NCBI RefSeq assembly: GCF_014873145.1
Contig: NZ_JADBEK010000001.1
Span: 10,230,001-10,294,000 of the forward strand
Direction of reading: 5' to 3'
DNA length: 64,000 bases
Source: Nonomuraea angiospora
GTDB lineage: Bacteria; Actinomycetota; Actinomycetes; Streptosporangiales; Streptosporangiaceae
Positions 7,170-16,716 of this stretch are shown here, piece by piece. The notes beneath the pieces are model-generated. The model ran no database searches, had not been told where the DNA came from, and saw only the letters and a list, made by a program, of their open reading frames with translations. The position numbers and the translations under genes are program-made. Each line of letters starts with the position of its first letter. Position 1 is the first letter of the stretch.

Positions 7170-8959
7170 CGGCCGACTGCGTAGCCCTGGGCGCCGCGCG
7201 GGTTGGCGGCGGCCTTGAGGAACTCGCCGTCACGGGCGACGGCGCTGAGCCTGCCGAGCGTCCACGGGCCCTGCACCTCGACCTCGTGCCCACGCCGGCG
7301 CAGCTCCGCTGTCACGGCCGCGTCCACCCGGTCCTCGACGTGCAGCACGCCGGGCCGGGAGCCGCGCGGGAAGAACGAGCTGGGGAAGTGCTCGGAGTGG
7401 AACATGGGGGCGTCGATGGCCTCCTGGAGGTTCAGCCCGCCGTGGACGACGGCGAGGAAGAAGTTCAGGCTCCACTGGTCCTGCTGGTCGCCGCCGGGGG
7501 TGCCGAACGCCAGCCACGGCCTGCCGTCCCTGAGCGCGAACGACGGCGTCAGCGTGGTGCGCGGACGCGTGCCGGGGCGCAGCGAGGCGGGCAGCCCCTC
7601 CTGCAGCCAGAACATCTGCGCCCTGGTGCCCAGGCAGAAGCCCAGCTCGGGGATCGTGGGGGAGCTCTGCAGCCAGCCGCCGCTGGGGGTGGCGGAGACC
7701 ATGTTGCCCCACCGGTCCACGACGTCGAGGTGGCAGGTGTCACCCTTCACCGTGCCGTCGCGGGCCACGGTCGGCTCGCCGACGCCCTGCGGGGAGCGCG
7801 CGCCGGAGACGCCGGGGGCGTCGCTCGCCGTGCCGGGCGCGGGGTAGTCGGGCAGCCTGGGCGCCCGGCCGCCCGGGGAGCCGGGCCGCAGCTCGAAGCT
7901 GGCCCGCGCGCCGACGAGCTTGCGCCGCTCGGCGTTGTACGCCTCGCTGAGCAGGTCGGACACGGGCACGTCGGTGTCGCCGTACCAGGCCTCGCGGTCG
8001 GCGAAGGCGAGCTTGGCCGCCTCCGTCACCGTGTGCACGTAGTCGGCGCCGAGGAACTCCATCCCGTCCAGGTCGAAGCCCTGAAGGAGGGCGAGCTGCT
8101 GCAGGAACACCGGCCCCTGCCCCCACGCCCGCGTCTTGTAGACGGTGTGGCCGCGGTAGTCGAAGGCGAGCGGCTCCTCGACCGACGCCGACCACCGGGC
8201 CAGGTCGTCGCCGGTGAGCAGCCCGCCGTGCGCCTCGCCGCTGCTGTCCCGCCAGGCCGTCTTGGCGCAGAACTCGGCGATCGCCTCGGCCACGAACCCC
8301 TCGTACCAGGCGCGGCGGGCGGCGGCGAGCTGTCCCTCGCGGGTGCTCGACGCGGCCTCGGCCTCGGCGACCACCCGCCGGTAGGTCTCCGCCAGCACCG
8401 GGTTGGCCAGCTTCGACCCGGCCGCCGGGACGCGGCCGCCGGGCAGCCAGGTGGCCGCCGACGTCGGCCAGTCGCCGGTGAACAGTCCTTCGACCGACGC
8501 GATCGTGGCCGCGATGCGCTCCAGCACCGGCACGCCGTGCTCGGCGTAGTGGATCGCGGGCGCCAGCACGTCGGCCAGCGACCAGGTGCCCCAGCGCTCC
8601 AGCATGAGCATCCAGCCGCCGAACGCCCCCGGCACGGTGGCCGCCAGCAGCCCCGTGCCGGGCACGATGTCCAGGCCCAGCCCGGTGTAGCGCTCGATGG
8701 TGGCCGCGGCCGGCGCCACGCCCTGCCCGCACACCACGGACACCTTCTGCTCGTCCTCGCTCCACAGCAGGATCGGCACCTCGCCGCCGGGGCCGTTCAG
8801 GTGCGGCTCGGCGACCTGGAGCACGAACCCGGCGGCCACCGCCGCGTCGAAGGCGTTGCCGCCGCGTTCCAGCACGCCCATGCCGGTGGCCGAGGCCAGC
8901 CAGTGCGTGCTGGCGACCATGCCGAAGTCGCCCGTCAGCTCGGGCCTGGTGGTGAACAA
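7166..8959 (-). CDS. Gamma-glutamyltransferase-family hydrolase, cytoplasmic
   Basis: N-terminal-nucleophile hydrolase of the gamma-glutamyltranspeptidase superfamily, 597 residues. Members cleave themselves before a Thr (or Ser/Cys) that becomes the nucleophile; here the candidate is the Thr in KGDTCHLDVVD. The small-subunit motif TPSGGW and the GTPGGDQQDQW stretch follow. The start is a TTG at 8959: AAGGAGAG is placed correctly upstream and the protein then opens LFTTRPELTGDFGMVAS, the normal beginning of this subfamily. No signal peptide is present, unlike classical secreted GGTs, so it acts on a compound brought in by the ABC importer encoded just upstream. Substrate (gamma-glutamyl peptide, glutathione or acyl compound) is not determined. 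Confidence 0.88.
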   Translation of the reverse strand: MFTTRPELTGDFGMVASTHWLASATGMGVLERGGNAFDAAVAAGFVLQVAEPHLNGPGGEVPILLWSEDEQKVSVVCGQGVAPAAATIERYTGLGLDIVPGTGLLAATVPGAFGGWMLMLERWGTWSLADVLAPAIHYAEHGVPVLERIAATIASVEGLFTGDWPTSAATWLPGGRVPAAGSKLANPVLAETYRRVVAEAEAASSTREGQLAAARRAWYEGFVAEAIAEFCAKTAWRDSSGEAHGGLLTGDDLARWSASVEEPLAFDYRGHTVYKTRAWGQGPVFLQQLALLQGFDLDGMEFLGADYVHTVTEAAKLAFADREAWYGDTDVPVSDLLSEAYNAERRKLVGARASFELRPGSPGGRAPRLPDYPAPGTASDAPGVSGARSPQGVGEPTVARDGTVKGDTCHLDVVDRWGNMVSATPSGGWLQSSPTIPELGFCLGTRAQMFWLQEGLPASLRPGTRPRTTLTPSFALRDGRPWLAFGTPGGDQQDQWSLNFFLAVVHGGLNLQEAIDAPMFHSEHFPSSFFPRGSRPGVLHVEDRVDAAVTAELRRRGHEVEVQGPWTLGRLSAVARDGEFLKAAANPRGAQGYAVGR

Positions 8960-8970
8960 GATCTCTCCTT

Positions 8971-9935
8971 CTACAGATTGGCGGCCGCGTCGGGAATGCG
9001 GTCCACCGTAACCAGATGACACGCGGCCGGATGGCCGTTGCCGCGAGGGTCCTGAAGCAGGGGCTCCTCGCTGCGGCAGGCGTCGTACGCCAGCGGGCAC
9101 CGCGTGTGGAACCGGCACCCGGACGGCGGGTCCACCGGGCTGGGCACGTCCCCGCCGAGCACGATCCTGCGCCGCTCCCGCTGCCGCACCGGATCGGGCA
9201 CCGGCGCCGCCGACAGCAGGGCCTGCGTGTACGGGTGCCGCGGCGCGGCGAAGATCTCGGCCGTCGGACCGGACTCGACGATCTTGCCCAGGTACATGAC
9301 GGCGATCCGGTCGGCGAGGAACTCCACCACCGACAGGTCGTGTGTGATGAACAGGCACGAGAAGCCCATGTCCCGCTGCAGGTCCGTGATCAGGTTGAGC
9401 ACCGACGCCTGCACCGACACGTCCAGTGCCGACACCGGCTCGTCCGCCACGACCAGCTTGGGCTCCAGGATCAGCGCCCTGGCCAGCCCGACCCGCTGCC
9501 GCTGCCCGCCGGACAGCTCGTGCGGGAACCGGGAACGCATCTCCTGCCGCAACCCCACCTTCTCCAGCATGGCGGACACGCGTCCGGAGACCTCACGCCG
9601 GTCGGCCACCTTGTGCCTCAGCAGCGGCTCGGCGACGATCTGCCCGATCGTGAATCGCGGGTTGAGCGAGGAGTAGGGGTCCTGGAAGACCATGTGGACG
9701 TCCCTGCGCAGCGGGCGCATGGCCCGGCGCGACAGGTGGGTGATGTCGCGGCCGTCCAGCTCGATGGCCCCCGAGGTGGGCTCGGTCAGGCGCAGCACGC
9801 ACTTGCCGACGGTGGACTTGCCGCTGCCCGACTCGCCGACCAGGCCGAGCACCTCGCCCTGGCCGAGCTCCAGCGACAGGCCGTCCACGGCGCGTACCTG
9901 GCCGTAGTGCTTGACCAGGTTGTCGATCCGCAGGA

Positions 9936-9939
<4 letters not shown>
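8971..9939 (-). CDS. Peptide ABC transporter ATP-binding protein, DppF type
   Basis: ATPase subunit of an oligopeptide/dipeptide importer, 322 residues. Walker A GESGSGKST, signature LSGGQRQR, Walker B LVVADEP and the switch His in ITHDLSVV are all intact. The C-terminal oligopeptide-type domain has the cysteine pattern CRFHTRCPLAYDAC that in some family members holds an iron-sulfur cluster. The GTG start at 9939 overlaps the stop of the sister ATPase by 4 bp. The stop codon is only 11 bp before the TTG start of the gamma-glutamyltransferase gene. Confidence 0.92.
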
Positions 9940-10897
<958 letters not shown>

Positions 10898-10901
<4 letters not shown>

Positions 10902-11725
10902 CGGCCGCTCCTCGGGTCCAGGACGTCCCGCAGCCCGTCGCCCAGCAGGTTGAAGCCGAGCGTGGCCAGCGCGATCATGACGCCGGGCCAGACCGCCAGC
11001 CAGGGGGCGTCGCTCAGATACTGCTGCGCGGTCGTCAGCATCACGCCCCACGAGGGCGTGGGCGGCTGCACGCCCAGCCCCAGGAACGACAGCGTGGCCT
11101 CGCCGATGATCGCCCCCGGGATCGCCACGGTGGCCTGCACGATGAGCGGGTTGAGGCAGTTCGGGAGCACGTAACGGAAGATGAGGTGCCCGTCGCCCGC
11201 GCCGTCGGCGACGGCCGCGGCCACGTAGTCCATCTCCCTGACCGCCAGCACCTCGCCACGGGTGATCCTGATGACGGCGGGCAGCTGCGAGAAGCCCAGC
11301 GCGAACACCACGCCCTTCAGCGAGGGCCCGATGATCGCCGCGAGCCCCACCGCGAAGACCAGGAACGGGAACGCCAGCGTCACGTCCACCAGCCGCATCA
11401 CGACCGGGTCGAGCCAGCGCCGGTAGAACCCCGCGACCAGGCCGATCGGGATGCCCACGACCATCGCCAGCAGCGTGGAGAGCACCCCGGCCTGCAGCGA
11501 CACCTGCGCGCCGTGCGCGATCCTGGCGAACGCGTCGCGGCCCAGGTCGTCGGTGCCCATCGGGTGCGCGCCCGACGGCGGCGCGAGCGTGGCCAGGTAG
11601 TCCTGCGTGGTGGGGTCGCCGGTCACCAGCGGCCCGATCAGCGCCAGCAGCACGAACGCGACCACCAGCACCAGCCCGGCCATCGGCATCGGGCGCCTCT
11701 TGAAACGCCGCCACAGCCTAGTCAT
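10898..11725 (-). CDS. Peptide ABC transporter permease, DppC type
   Basis: Membrane permease of 275 residues. A short basic N-terminus precedes the first helix (AGLVLVVAFVLLALIGPLV). The usual DppC signature HPMGTDDLGRDAFARIAHGAQVSL is present, and the EAA-type coupling loop lies near REMDYVAAAVADGAGDGHLIFRYVLPN. Its start overlaps the DppB gene by 8 bp. It pairs with DppB to form the channel. Confidence 0.92.
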
Positions 11726-12677
11726 TCGCGCCCCCCGACAGCCTGATCCGGGGGTTGAGGAACGCGTACACGATGTCGACCAGCAGGTTGACCAGCACGT
11801 AACCGATGACGGTGATCAGCACGACGGCCTGGATGACGGGGTAGTTCCTGGTCAGCACCGCGTCCACGGTCAGCTTGCCGAACCCGGGGATCACGAAGAT
11901 CTGCTCGGTCACCACCGCGCCGCTGATCAGCGCGCCGAGTTGGAGGCCGAGCACGGTGACCACGGTCGTCAGGCTGTTGCGCAGCGCGTGCGCGCCCACG
12001 ACCTTGACCTCGGACAGGCCCTTCGACCTGGCGGTCCGGACGTAGTCGGCCGAGAGCGCGCCGAGCATGGCCGAGCGGGTCTGCCGCATGAGGATGGCGG
12101 CGAAGCCGGTGCCGAGCACTAGGGCGGGCAGGATCATGCGCTGGAGGTTCTGGCCGGGGTCCTGGGTGAAGGGGACGTACCCGGAGGCGGGCAGGACCCG
12201 CCAGGTGACCGCGAACAGCAGGATGCCGAGCAGCCCGAGCCAGAAGTGCGGCACCGACAGCCCGGCCAGGCCGAACCCGGTGGCCAGGTAGTCGGCGAGC
12301 CGGCCGCGCCGGACGGCCGCGACGATGCCCGCGCCCACGCCGACGACGATCGCGACCAGCATGGCCAGGGCCGACAGCTCCAGCGTCACCGGCAGCCGCT
12401 CGGCGATGATGTCGATCACCGGGAGCTGGTCCTGCGTGGAGCGGCCGAAATTGCCGGTCAGGGTCTGGCCGACGTAGTCGAGGTACTGGGCGGGCAGCGG
12501 CTTGTCCAGGCCGAACTCGTGCCGGATGGCCTCGATCACGGCGGGCGAGGCCTCCTCGCCCGCCATGACCGTGGCCGGGTCCCCGGGCAGCGCCCTGATC
12601 CCGAGGAAGATCAGGACGCTGGCCAGGAACAGCACGATCACGGCCGATCCGCAGCGCCGGAGGATGAACCAGAGCAT
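11718..12677 (-). CDS. Peptide ABC transporter permease, DppB type
   Basis: Membrane permease of 319 residues with six predicted helices. The N-terminal RRCGSAVIVLFLASVLIF, the conserved RALPGDPA and the coupling loop DYVRTARSKGLSEVKVVGAHALRN mark the DppB/OppB family. The ATG shares one base with the TAA stop of the binding-protein gene (TAATG), so the operon is tightly coupled throughout. Confidence 0.92.
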   Translation of the reverse strand: MLWFILRRCGSAVIVLFLASVLIFLGIRALPGDPATVMAGEEASPAVIEAIRHEFGLDKPLPAQYLDYVGQTLTGNFGRSTQDQLPVIDIIAERLPVTLELSALAMLVAIVVGVGAGIVAAVRRGRLADYLATGFGLAGLSVPHFWLGLLGILLFAVTWRVLPASGYVPFTQDPGQNLQRMILPALVLGTGFAAILMRQTRSAMLGALSADYVRTARSKGLSEVKVVGAHALRNSLTTVVTVLGLQLGALISGAVVTEQIFVIPGFGKLTVDAVLTRNYPVIQAVVLITVIGYVLVNLLVDIVYAFLNPRIRLSGGAND

Positions 12678-14293
12678 TACGCGGTGAACCCCGCGGTGAC
12701 GAAGCGCGGCAGGCCGTCCTTGAAGTACTGGACGCCGGCCACGTTCTTGCTCATGCCCAGGTAGTACTTGTTGTGGTACAGGTACAGGACGCCGCGCACC
12801 TCGGCGGCCTTCTTCATGGCGCTCGCGTAGAGCTCGGCCCGCTTGGCCGGGTCCGACTCGGCGGCGGCCTGCTTGATCGGGTCGTCGATGCCCGGGTCGG
12901 ACATGCCGCTGTAGTTGTTGCTGCCGCGGCTGGTGATGAGGTTCGTGAGGTTGCCGTCCGGGTCCACCCGGCCCGACCAGCCGTTCAGCAGGACGTCGAA
13001 CTTGCCGGACTTGCCCTGCTCAAGCGTGCTGACGAACTCGGCGCTCTGCACGCTCACGTTGAAGCCCGCCTCCTTGGTCATCTGCTGGATGACCTGCGCC
13101 AGGCGCACGTTGGTGGCGTCGTTCGGGCTGGTGAGCGTGACCGGGACCGGCGTCTGCGCGCCGGACGCCTGCACCAGCTGCTTGGCCTTGGCCAGGTCGC
13201 GCTTCGGGCACTGCAGGTCCTTGGCGCGGTAGGGGCTGTCCACCGGCACGGGGAAGCAGTCCACCTCGTGCAGGCCGTTGTAGACCGTCTTGTTGATCAC
13301 GTCGCGGTCGAGGGCCAGCTCGAACGCCTCGCGCAGCTGCGGGCTCTTGGCCAGCGCCGTGTTCACCGTGCCGGGCTTCTCGGTGGAGCCACTGGCGTTG
13401 CCGGTGTTGATCGTGATGCCGTAGTAGCCGAGGCCGCCGCCGGACACGACCTTGAGGTTGGGGTCGCCCTGCACGCCCTTGACCGTGGTGGTGGCGAGGT
13501 TGTCGCCCACCTGGACGTCGCCGGACTTCAGGTTCGCGGCCCGTACGTTCGGGTCCACGATGATTTTGTATACGAGCTTGTCGAGCTTGACCTTGGCAGC
13601 GTCGTAGTAGTCGGGCGCCTTCTCCAGCACGATCTGGCTGCCGGACGTACGGCTCGCGAACTTGAACGGCCCGACGCACACCGGGCTCGCCCCGAAGTTG
13701 TCGCTGCCCGCGTCCAGGGCCTTGGGCGACATGATCATGCCGGCGCGGTCGGCGAGCTGCGCGGTCAGCGGCGTGAACGCCTGCGTCAGCGTGAGCTTGA
13801 CCGTCGTGGGGTCGGCCACGGTGACCTTGGACACCGCCGCCAGGTCGGCCTGGCGCGCGGACTTCTCCCAGGTGCGGTGCCGGTCCAGCGACTTCTTGAC
13901 CGCCTCGGCGTCGAACGCCGTGCCGTCGTTGAACTTCACGCCCTCGCGCAGCTTGATCGTCACCTCCTTGCCGTCGCCGGAGACCTCGGGCAGGGCGCTG
14001 GCCAGCTGCGGGACCAGGCTCGACTGCGCGTCGATGTCGAAGAGCTTCTCGCACATGTTCGCGAACACCTCGCGCCCCACCAGCGTGGTCGAGATGCTCG
14101 GGTCGAGCGCGTCGGGGTCGGCGCTGAGCGCCACGTTGAGCGTGCCGCCCGCCTTGACCGGCCGGTTGTCGGCCGAGGCGTCGGCTATGGAGGGAGGGGC
14201 CGCGGGGGTGCCGCTCGATCCGCCTCCGCCGCAAGCTGCCAGCGCAAGGGGGAGAACGGCGAGCGCCGCGACGAGCCTGGGGGACGGTCTCAT
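12677..14293 (-). CDS. Peptide ABC transporter solute-binding lipoprotein, family 5
   Basis: Extracellular binding protein of 538 residues. The ATG at 14293 has GGAGG close upstream and produces a clean lipoprotein signal ending in LALAAC. The mature protein starts with Gly/Ser-rich linker and then the family-5 pattern GGTLNVALSADPDALDPS. The family binds di-/oligopeptides, glutathione, nickel or opines; the ligand is not evident. First gene after the regulator, with the operator TGTATACA just upstream. Confidence 0.92.
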   Translation of the reverse strand: MRPSPRLVAALAVLPLALAACGGGGSSGTPAAPPSIADASADNRPVKAGGTLNVALSADPDALDPSISTTLVGREVFANMCEKLFDIDAQSSLVPQLASALPEVSGDGKEVTIKLREGVKFNDGTAFDAEAVKKSLDRHRTWEKSARQADLAAVSKVTVADPTTVKLTLTQAFTPLTAQLADRAGMIMSPKALDAGSDNFGASPVCVGPFKFASRTSGSQIVLEKAPDYYDAAKVKLDKLVYKIIVDPNVRAANLKSGDVQVGDNLATTTVKGVQGDPNLKVVSGGGLGYYGITINTGNASGSTEKPGTVNTALAKSPQLREAFELALDRDVINKTVYNGLHEVDCFPVPVDSPYRAKDLQCPKRDLAKAKQLVQASGAQTPVPVTLTSPNDATNVRLAQVIQQMTKEAGFNVSVQSAEFVSTLEQGKSGKFDVLLNGWSGRVDPDGNLTNLITSRGSNNYSGMSDPGIDDPIKQAAAESDPAKRAELYASAMKKAAEVRGVLYLYHNKYYLGMSKNVAGVQYFKDGLPRFVTAGFTA

Positions 14294-14320
14294 GGGGCCT
14301 CCGTTGAAAGGTTTAGGAGA

Positions 14321-14330
14321 CTGTATACAA
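14321..14330. promoter_or_regulatory. GntR operator upstream of the peptide ABC operon
   Basis: CTGTATACAA contains the perfect palindrome TGTATACA (14322-14329), 29 bp upstream of the binding-protein ATG. The GTATAC core also occurs in front of the gntR gene at 15081-15090. GTATAC-centred dyads are known for several FCD-type GntR regulators. The shared motif is seen; binding is inferred. Confidence 0.65.
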
Positions 14331-14383
14331 GACCTCACATTTCACTGGTGTTTCATGACCCTGTGTTGTTATCTGAGTGTTTT

Positions 14384-15070
14384 CTAATCGTTCGGGGGAT
14401 TTGGCGCGGAGGCCGCCGTGCGGATCGCCGTGAGGAACGACCGCCTGGCCGCCGCCACGTGCGCGATCGCCCTGGCCTGCGCCTCGTCCTCGTCGCCCGC
14501 CGCGATGGCCTCGCACAGGCTCAGGTGCTCGCTCCAGGAGTGCGGCCCGCGCGCGGCGGCCGTCTGGCTGAAGACCCACTGCGCCCGCAGGAGCATGGGC
14601 TTCATCATCAGGCTCAGGTACGAGTTGCCCGCCGCCTCACCGACGGCCAGGTGGAAGGCCGTGTTGAGATCGGCCACCTCCTCCAGCCGCCCGTTCTCCA
14701 CGGCCTCCTTGGCCTGCTCAAGCACCCGCCGCAGCCGCGCGGCGGACTCGGGCGTCCGCTTGCGCGCCGCCAGCCGCGCCGCCAGGCCCTCGACCGCCAT
14801 GCGCACGTCGAAGAGCTCCTCACCCTCCGCCGCCGACAGCCGCGCGACGGTGGCGCCGAGCCGGGGCACGACCTCGACGAACCCCTCCGTGGCCAGCACC
14901 CGGATGGACTCGCGTACGGGGTTGCGGGACACGCCGAGCAGCGCGGCCAGCCGATCCTCGACCAGCCGCTCACCCTGGGCGAGCTCGCCGGAGAGTATGC
15001 GTCGCCGCAGCTCCTTGGTGACCTCGTCGCGCAAGGTCGAATGGGCCGCGCCCAGCGTTAAATCAGTCAT
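14384..15070 (-). CDS. GntR family regulator with FCD ligand domain
   Basis: Repressor of 228 residues. The winged helix covers residues 10-75 (ELRRRILSGELAQGERLVE, then LLGVSRNPVRESIRVL). The C-terminal all-helical FCD domain keeps the metal/ligand residues: Asp and His in DLNTAFHLAVGEA, His in WSEHLSLCEAI and His in ARAIAHV. FCD domains bind small carboxylates or amino acids, often through Zn or Ni. It sits 90 bp upstream of the peptide importer on the same strand, and matching dyads precede both genes, so it very probably controls itself and the transporter-GGT-TauE operon. Confidence 0.92.
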   Translation of the reverse strand: MTDLTLGAAHSTLRDEVTKELRRRILSGELAQGERLVEDRLAALLGVSRNPVRESIRVLATEGFVEVVPRLGATVARLSAAEGEELFDVRMAVEGLAARLAARKRTPESAARLRRVLEQAKEAVENGRLEEVADLNTAFHLAVGEAAGNSYLSLMMKPMLLRAQWVFSQTAAARGPHSWSEHLSLCEAIAAGDEDEAQARAIAHVAAARRSFLTAIRTAASAPNPPND

Positions 15071-15080
15071 GAGGCGACAA

Positions 15081-15090
15081 TCGTATACAG
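15081..15090. promoter_or_regulatory. GntR autoregulatory operator
   Basis: The sequence TCGTATACAG reads CTGTATACGA on the gntR coding strand and differs from the downstream site at 14321-14330 at a single position. It lies 10 bp in front of the gntR ATG, where it would block initiation. Core palindrome GTATAC at 15083-15088. Confidence 0.6.
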
Positions 15091-15096
15091 CACGAC

Positions 15097-15163
15097 CCAC
15101 CCCTCCACCCGCCCACCACCCCCTGCACCTCCACCCCAACCCCACCCCACCCGCCCGCACCCC
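15097..15163 (-). other. G-quadruplex-prone tract upstream of gntR
   Basis: On the minus strand this stretch is nearly all G and T with many runs of three to five G separated by one to three bases. That fits the intramolecular G-quadruplex pattern several times over. It lies 27-93 bp upstream of the gntR start on the coding strand. The rest of 15071-15324 has no credible gene. Confidence 0.5.
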
Positions 15164-15324
15164 TTGGCTCCGACCCTCGACCTCCGCACCTCGGGCTGGG
15201 CCCCCACGGTTCGCTGATCGCGGCACCGATCCCCTCGTCGCTGATCTCGACCGGCGGATCGGTCGCGGCCGACCAGGGTGGCCTGGACCACCACGACGCG
15301 CCCGACCAGCATTCGGACGCCCCG

Positions 15325-16497
15325 CTAGCCAGCTACGGCTCTTCTTTCCCGTGATCTCACCCAGGCGGTGAAGCCCTCGATCGCGTCGACGACCGCCTCG
15401 AAGCGGACCGAGTGGTAAAGGTCGAAGGCGTGGTTCCCGCCGTGCAGCTCGGCGTAGACGACGGGGTTGGCCGAGGTCTGGCGTAGCCGGTCGGCGAAGT
15501 GCCGGGCATCGGCCGAGGGCACCAGCGGATCCAGATCGCCGTGAGCCACGAGGAACGGTGGTGCGTCCGGTGCGATGTGGGCCAGTGGCGAGGACTCGGG
15601 GCCTTGGCCGAAGTAGGTGCCGTACCAGCCGTTCAAGTAGATGGCGCCGGTCACGGAGGTGTCGGCGTCCTCGAAGCCCGGCTGGAAGGCGGGGTCGTTC
15701 TGGGTGAGCGCGGCCAGCGCCGCCATGTGCCCGCCCGCCGAACTGCCCGCGACGAACAGCGTCGACGGGTCGGCGCCGTACTCGTGGGCGTGCTCGCGCA
15801 CCCATGCGATGATCTTCTTGAGGTCGATCAGGTGGTCCGGATGCTGGACCTCGGGCCGCAGCCGGTAGTTGGCGCTGATGCACACCCATCCCCGGCTGGC
15901 GAGGTGGTAGAGCAGGGGAAGCGACTGGCTGTTCTTGTGGCCGCCGGAGTAGCCGCCGCCGTGCAGGTGGATCATCACGGGGGCGCCGGACGGGCGCGAG
16001 CGGTGGTGGTAGAGGTCGAGCAGGTTGCGGCGGCCCGCGCCGCCGTAGGCGAGGTCGGCCACGCGCCGGACGTCCAGGCGGCGCCGGAAGATGGGCAGAA
16101 CCAGGATGCGGGCCAGCGGGGGACGGCGCCGCAGTCCGACGCCGAGGTCGGCGTCGATGGCGGCCCGCCATCCCGCGCCCAGCCCCAAGTCCATCGCCCG
16201 CTCGATCCTGACCCTCTCGCCCATCGCGCGGTAGGCGATGACCGCGAGCCCGATCGCGGTCACGGCGGCCAGGGCGACGACCGCCCAGCCGCCCGCCGAG
16301 TCGATGTCACCGTCGGCGAACGCCAGCGCCGTCGGGAGCAGCAGCATCCAGAAGAAGGCCGCGAACGGCAGCTCATTGGCGGCCAGGCCGAAGTAGTAGC
16401 TCATACGGCCCAGCGGGCGTGAGAACGGCACCGGCCGCAGCGCGAACAGCGTGCCGATCGCGACGAGCGTCACAGTGAACACATACCCGAAGGGCAC
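15325..16497 (-). CDS. Alpha/beta hydrolase (esterase) with membrane-spanning N-terminus
   Basis: Serine hydrolase of the BD-FAE/hormone-sensitive-lipase-like group, 390 residues. About the first 100 residues hold three hydrophobic segments (GYVFTVTLVAIGTLFAL; FAAFFWMLLLPTALAF; AVVALAAVTAIGLAVIAY), then the catalytic domain begins. It shows the oxyanion-hole motif HLHGGGYSGG, nucleophile elbow GSSAGG, the acid in HGDLDPLVP and the base in HGGNHAFD. The GTG at 16497 has GGAGG 4 bp upstream. The catalytic face is probably cytosolic or exported depending on topology, which I cannot settle. A carboxylesterase acting on lipids or acyl esters is likely; substrate unknown. Confidence 0.85.
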   Translation of the reverse strand: MPFGYVFTVTLVAIGTLFALRPVPFSRPLGRMSYYFGLAANELPFAAFFWMLLLPTALAFADGDIDSAGGWAVVALAAVTAIGLAVIAYRAMGERVRIERAMDLGLGAGWRAAIDADLGVGLRRRPPLARILVLPIFRRRLDVRRVADLAYGGAGRRNLLDLYHHRSRPSGAPVMIHLHGGGYSGGHKNSQSLPLLYHLASRGWVCISANYRLRPEVQHPDHLIDLKKIIAWVREHAHEYGADPSTLFVAGSSAGGHMAALAALTQNDPAFQPGFEDADTSVTGAIYLNGWYGTYFGQGPESSPLAHIAPDAPPFLVAHGDLDPLVPSADARHFADRLRQTSANPVVYAELHGGNHAFDLYHSVRFEAVVDAIEGFTAWVRSRERRAVAG

Positions 16498-16597
16498 GGA
16501 ACCTCCAAAGGTTGAATCCTCGCGGATGAGCCTAGGAAGGACCGCTATATGCTGTCCAAGATCAGTATTCTCATATGTTCATAGCTTCAGAGGCATA

Positions 16598-16695
16598 ATG
16601 GCTCTGCTGTCACCGCGCTACTTCAAGGCCGTCGCACGCAGGGCGGGCGACGGCCTCCGCGTCGCCCAGCCGGAGGCCGACCGAGGGAGATCGGC
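16598..16695 (+). pseudogene. Possible relic of a LysR-type regulator N-terminus
   Basis: Divergent from the esterase, an ATG at 16598 opens MALLSPRYFKAVARR and continues [12 protein letters not shown]. LysR regulators begin with a very similar pattern (LRYFxAVAxx...AAxxLxVAQPxLSRQI). Here the helix between RYFKAVA and RVAQP is shortened and the frame soon becomes unrelated and overlaps the lhr 3' end. LysR genes commonly sit divergent to hydrolases. I read this as a degraded remnant; it may be chance. Confidence 0.3.
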
Positions 16696-16716
16696 TTGGC
16701 CTCGTGCCGCACGGGC

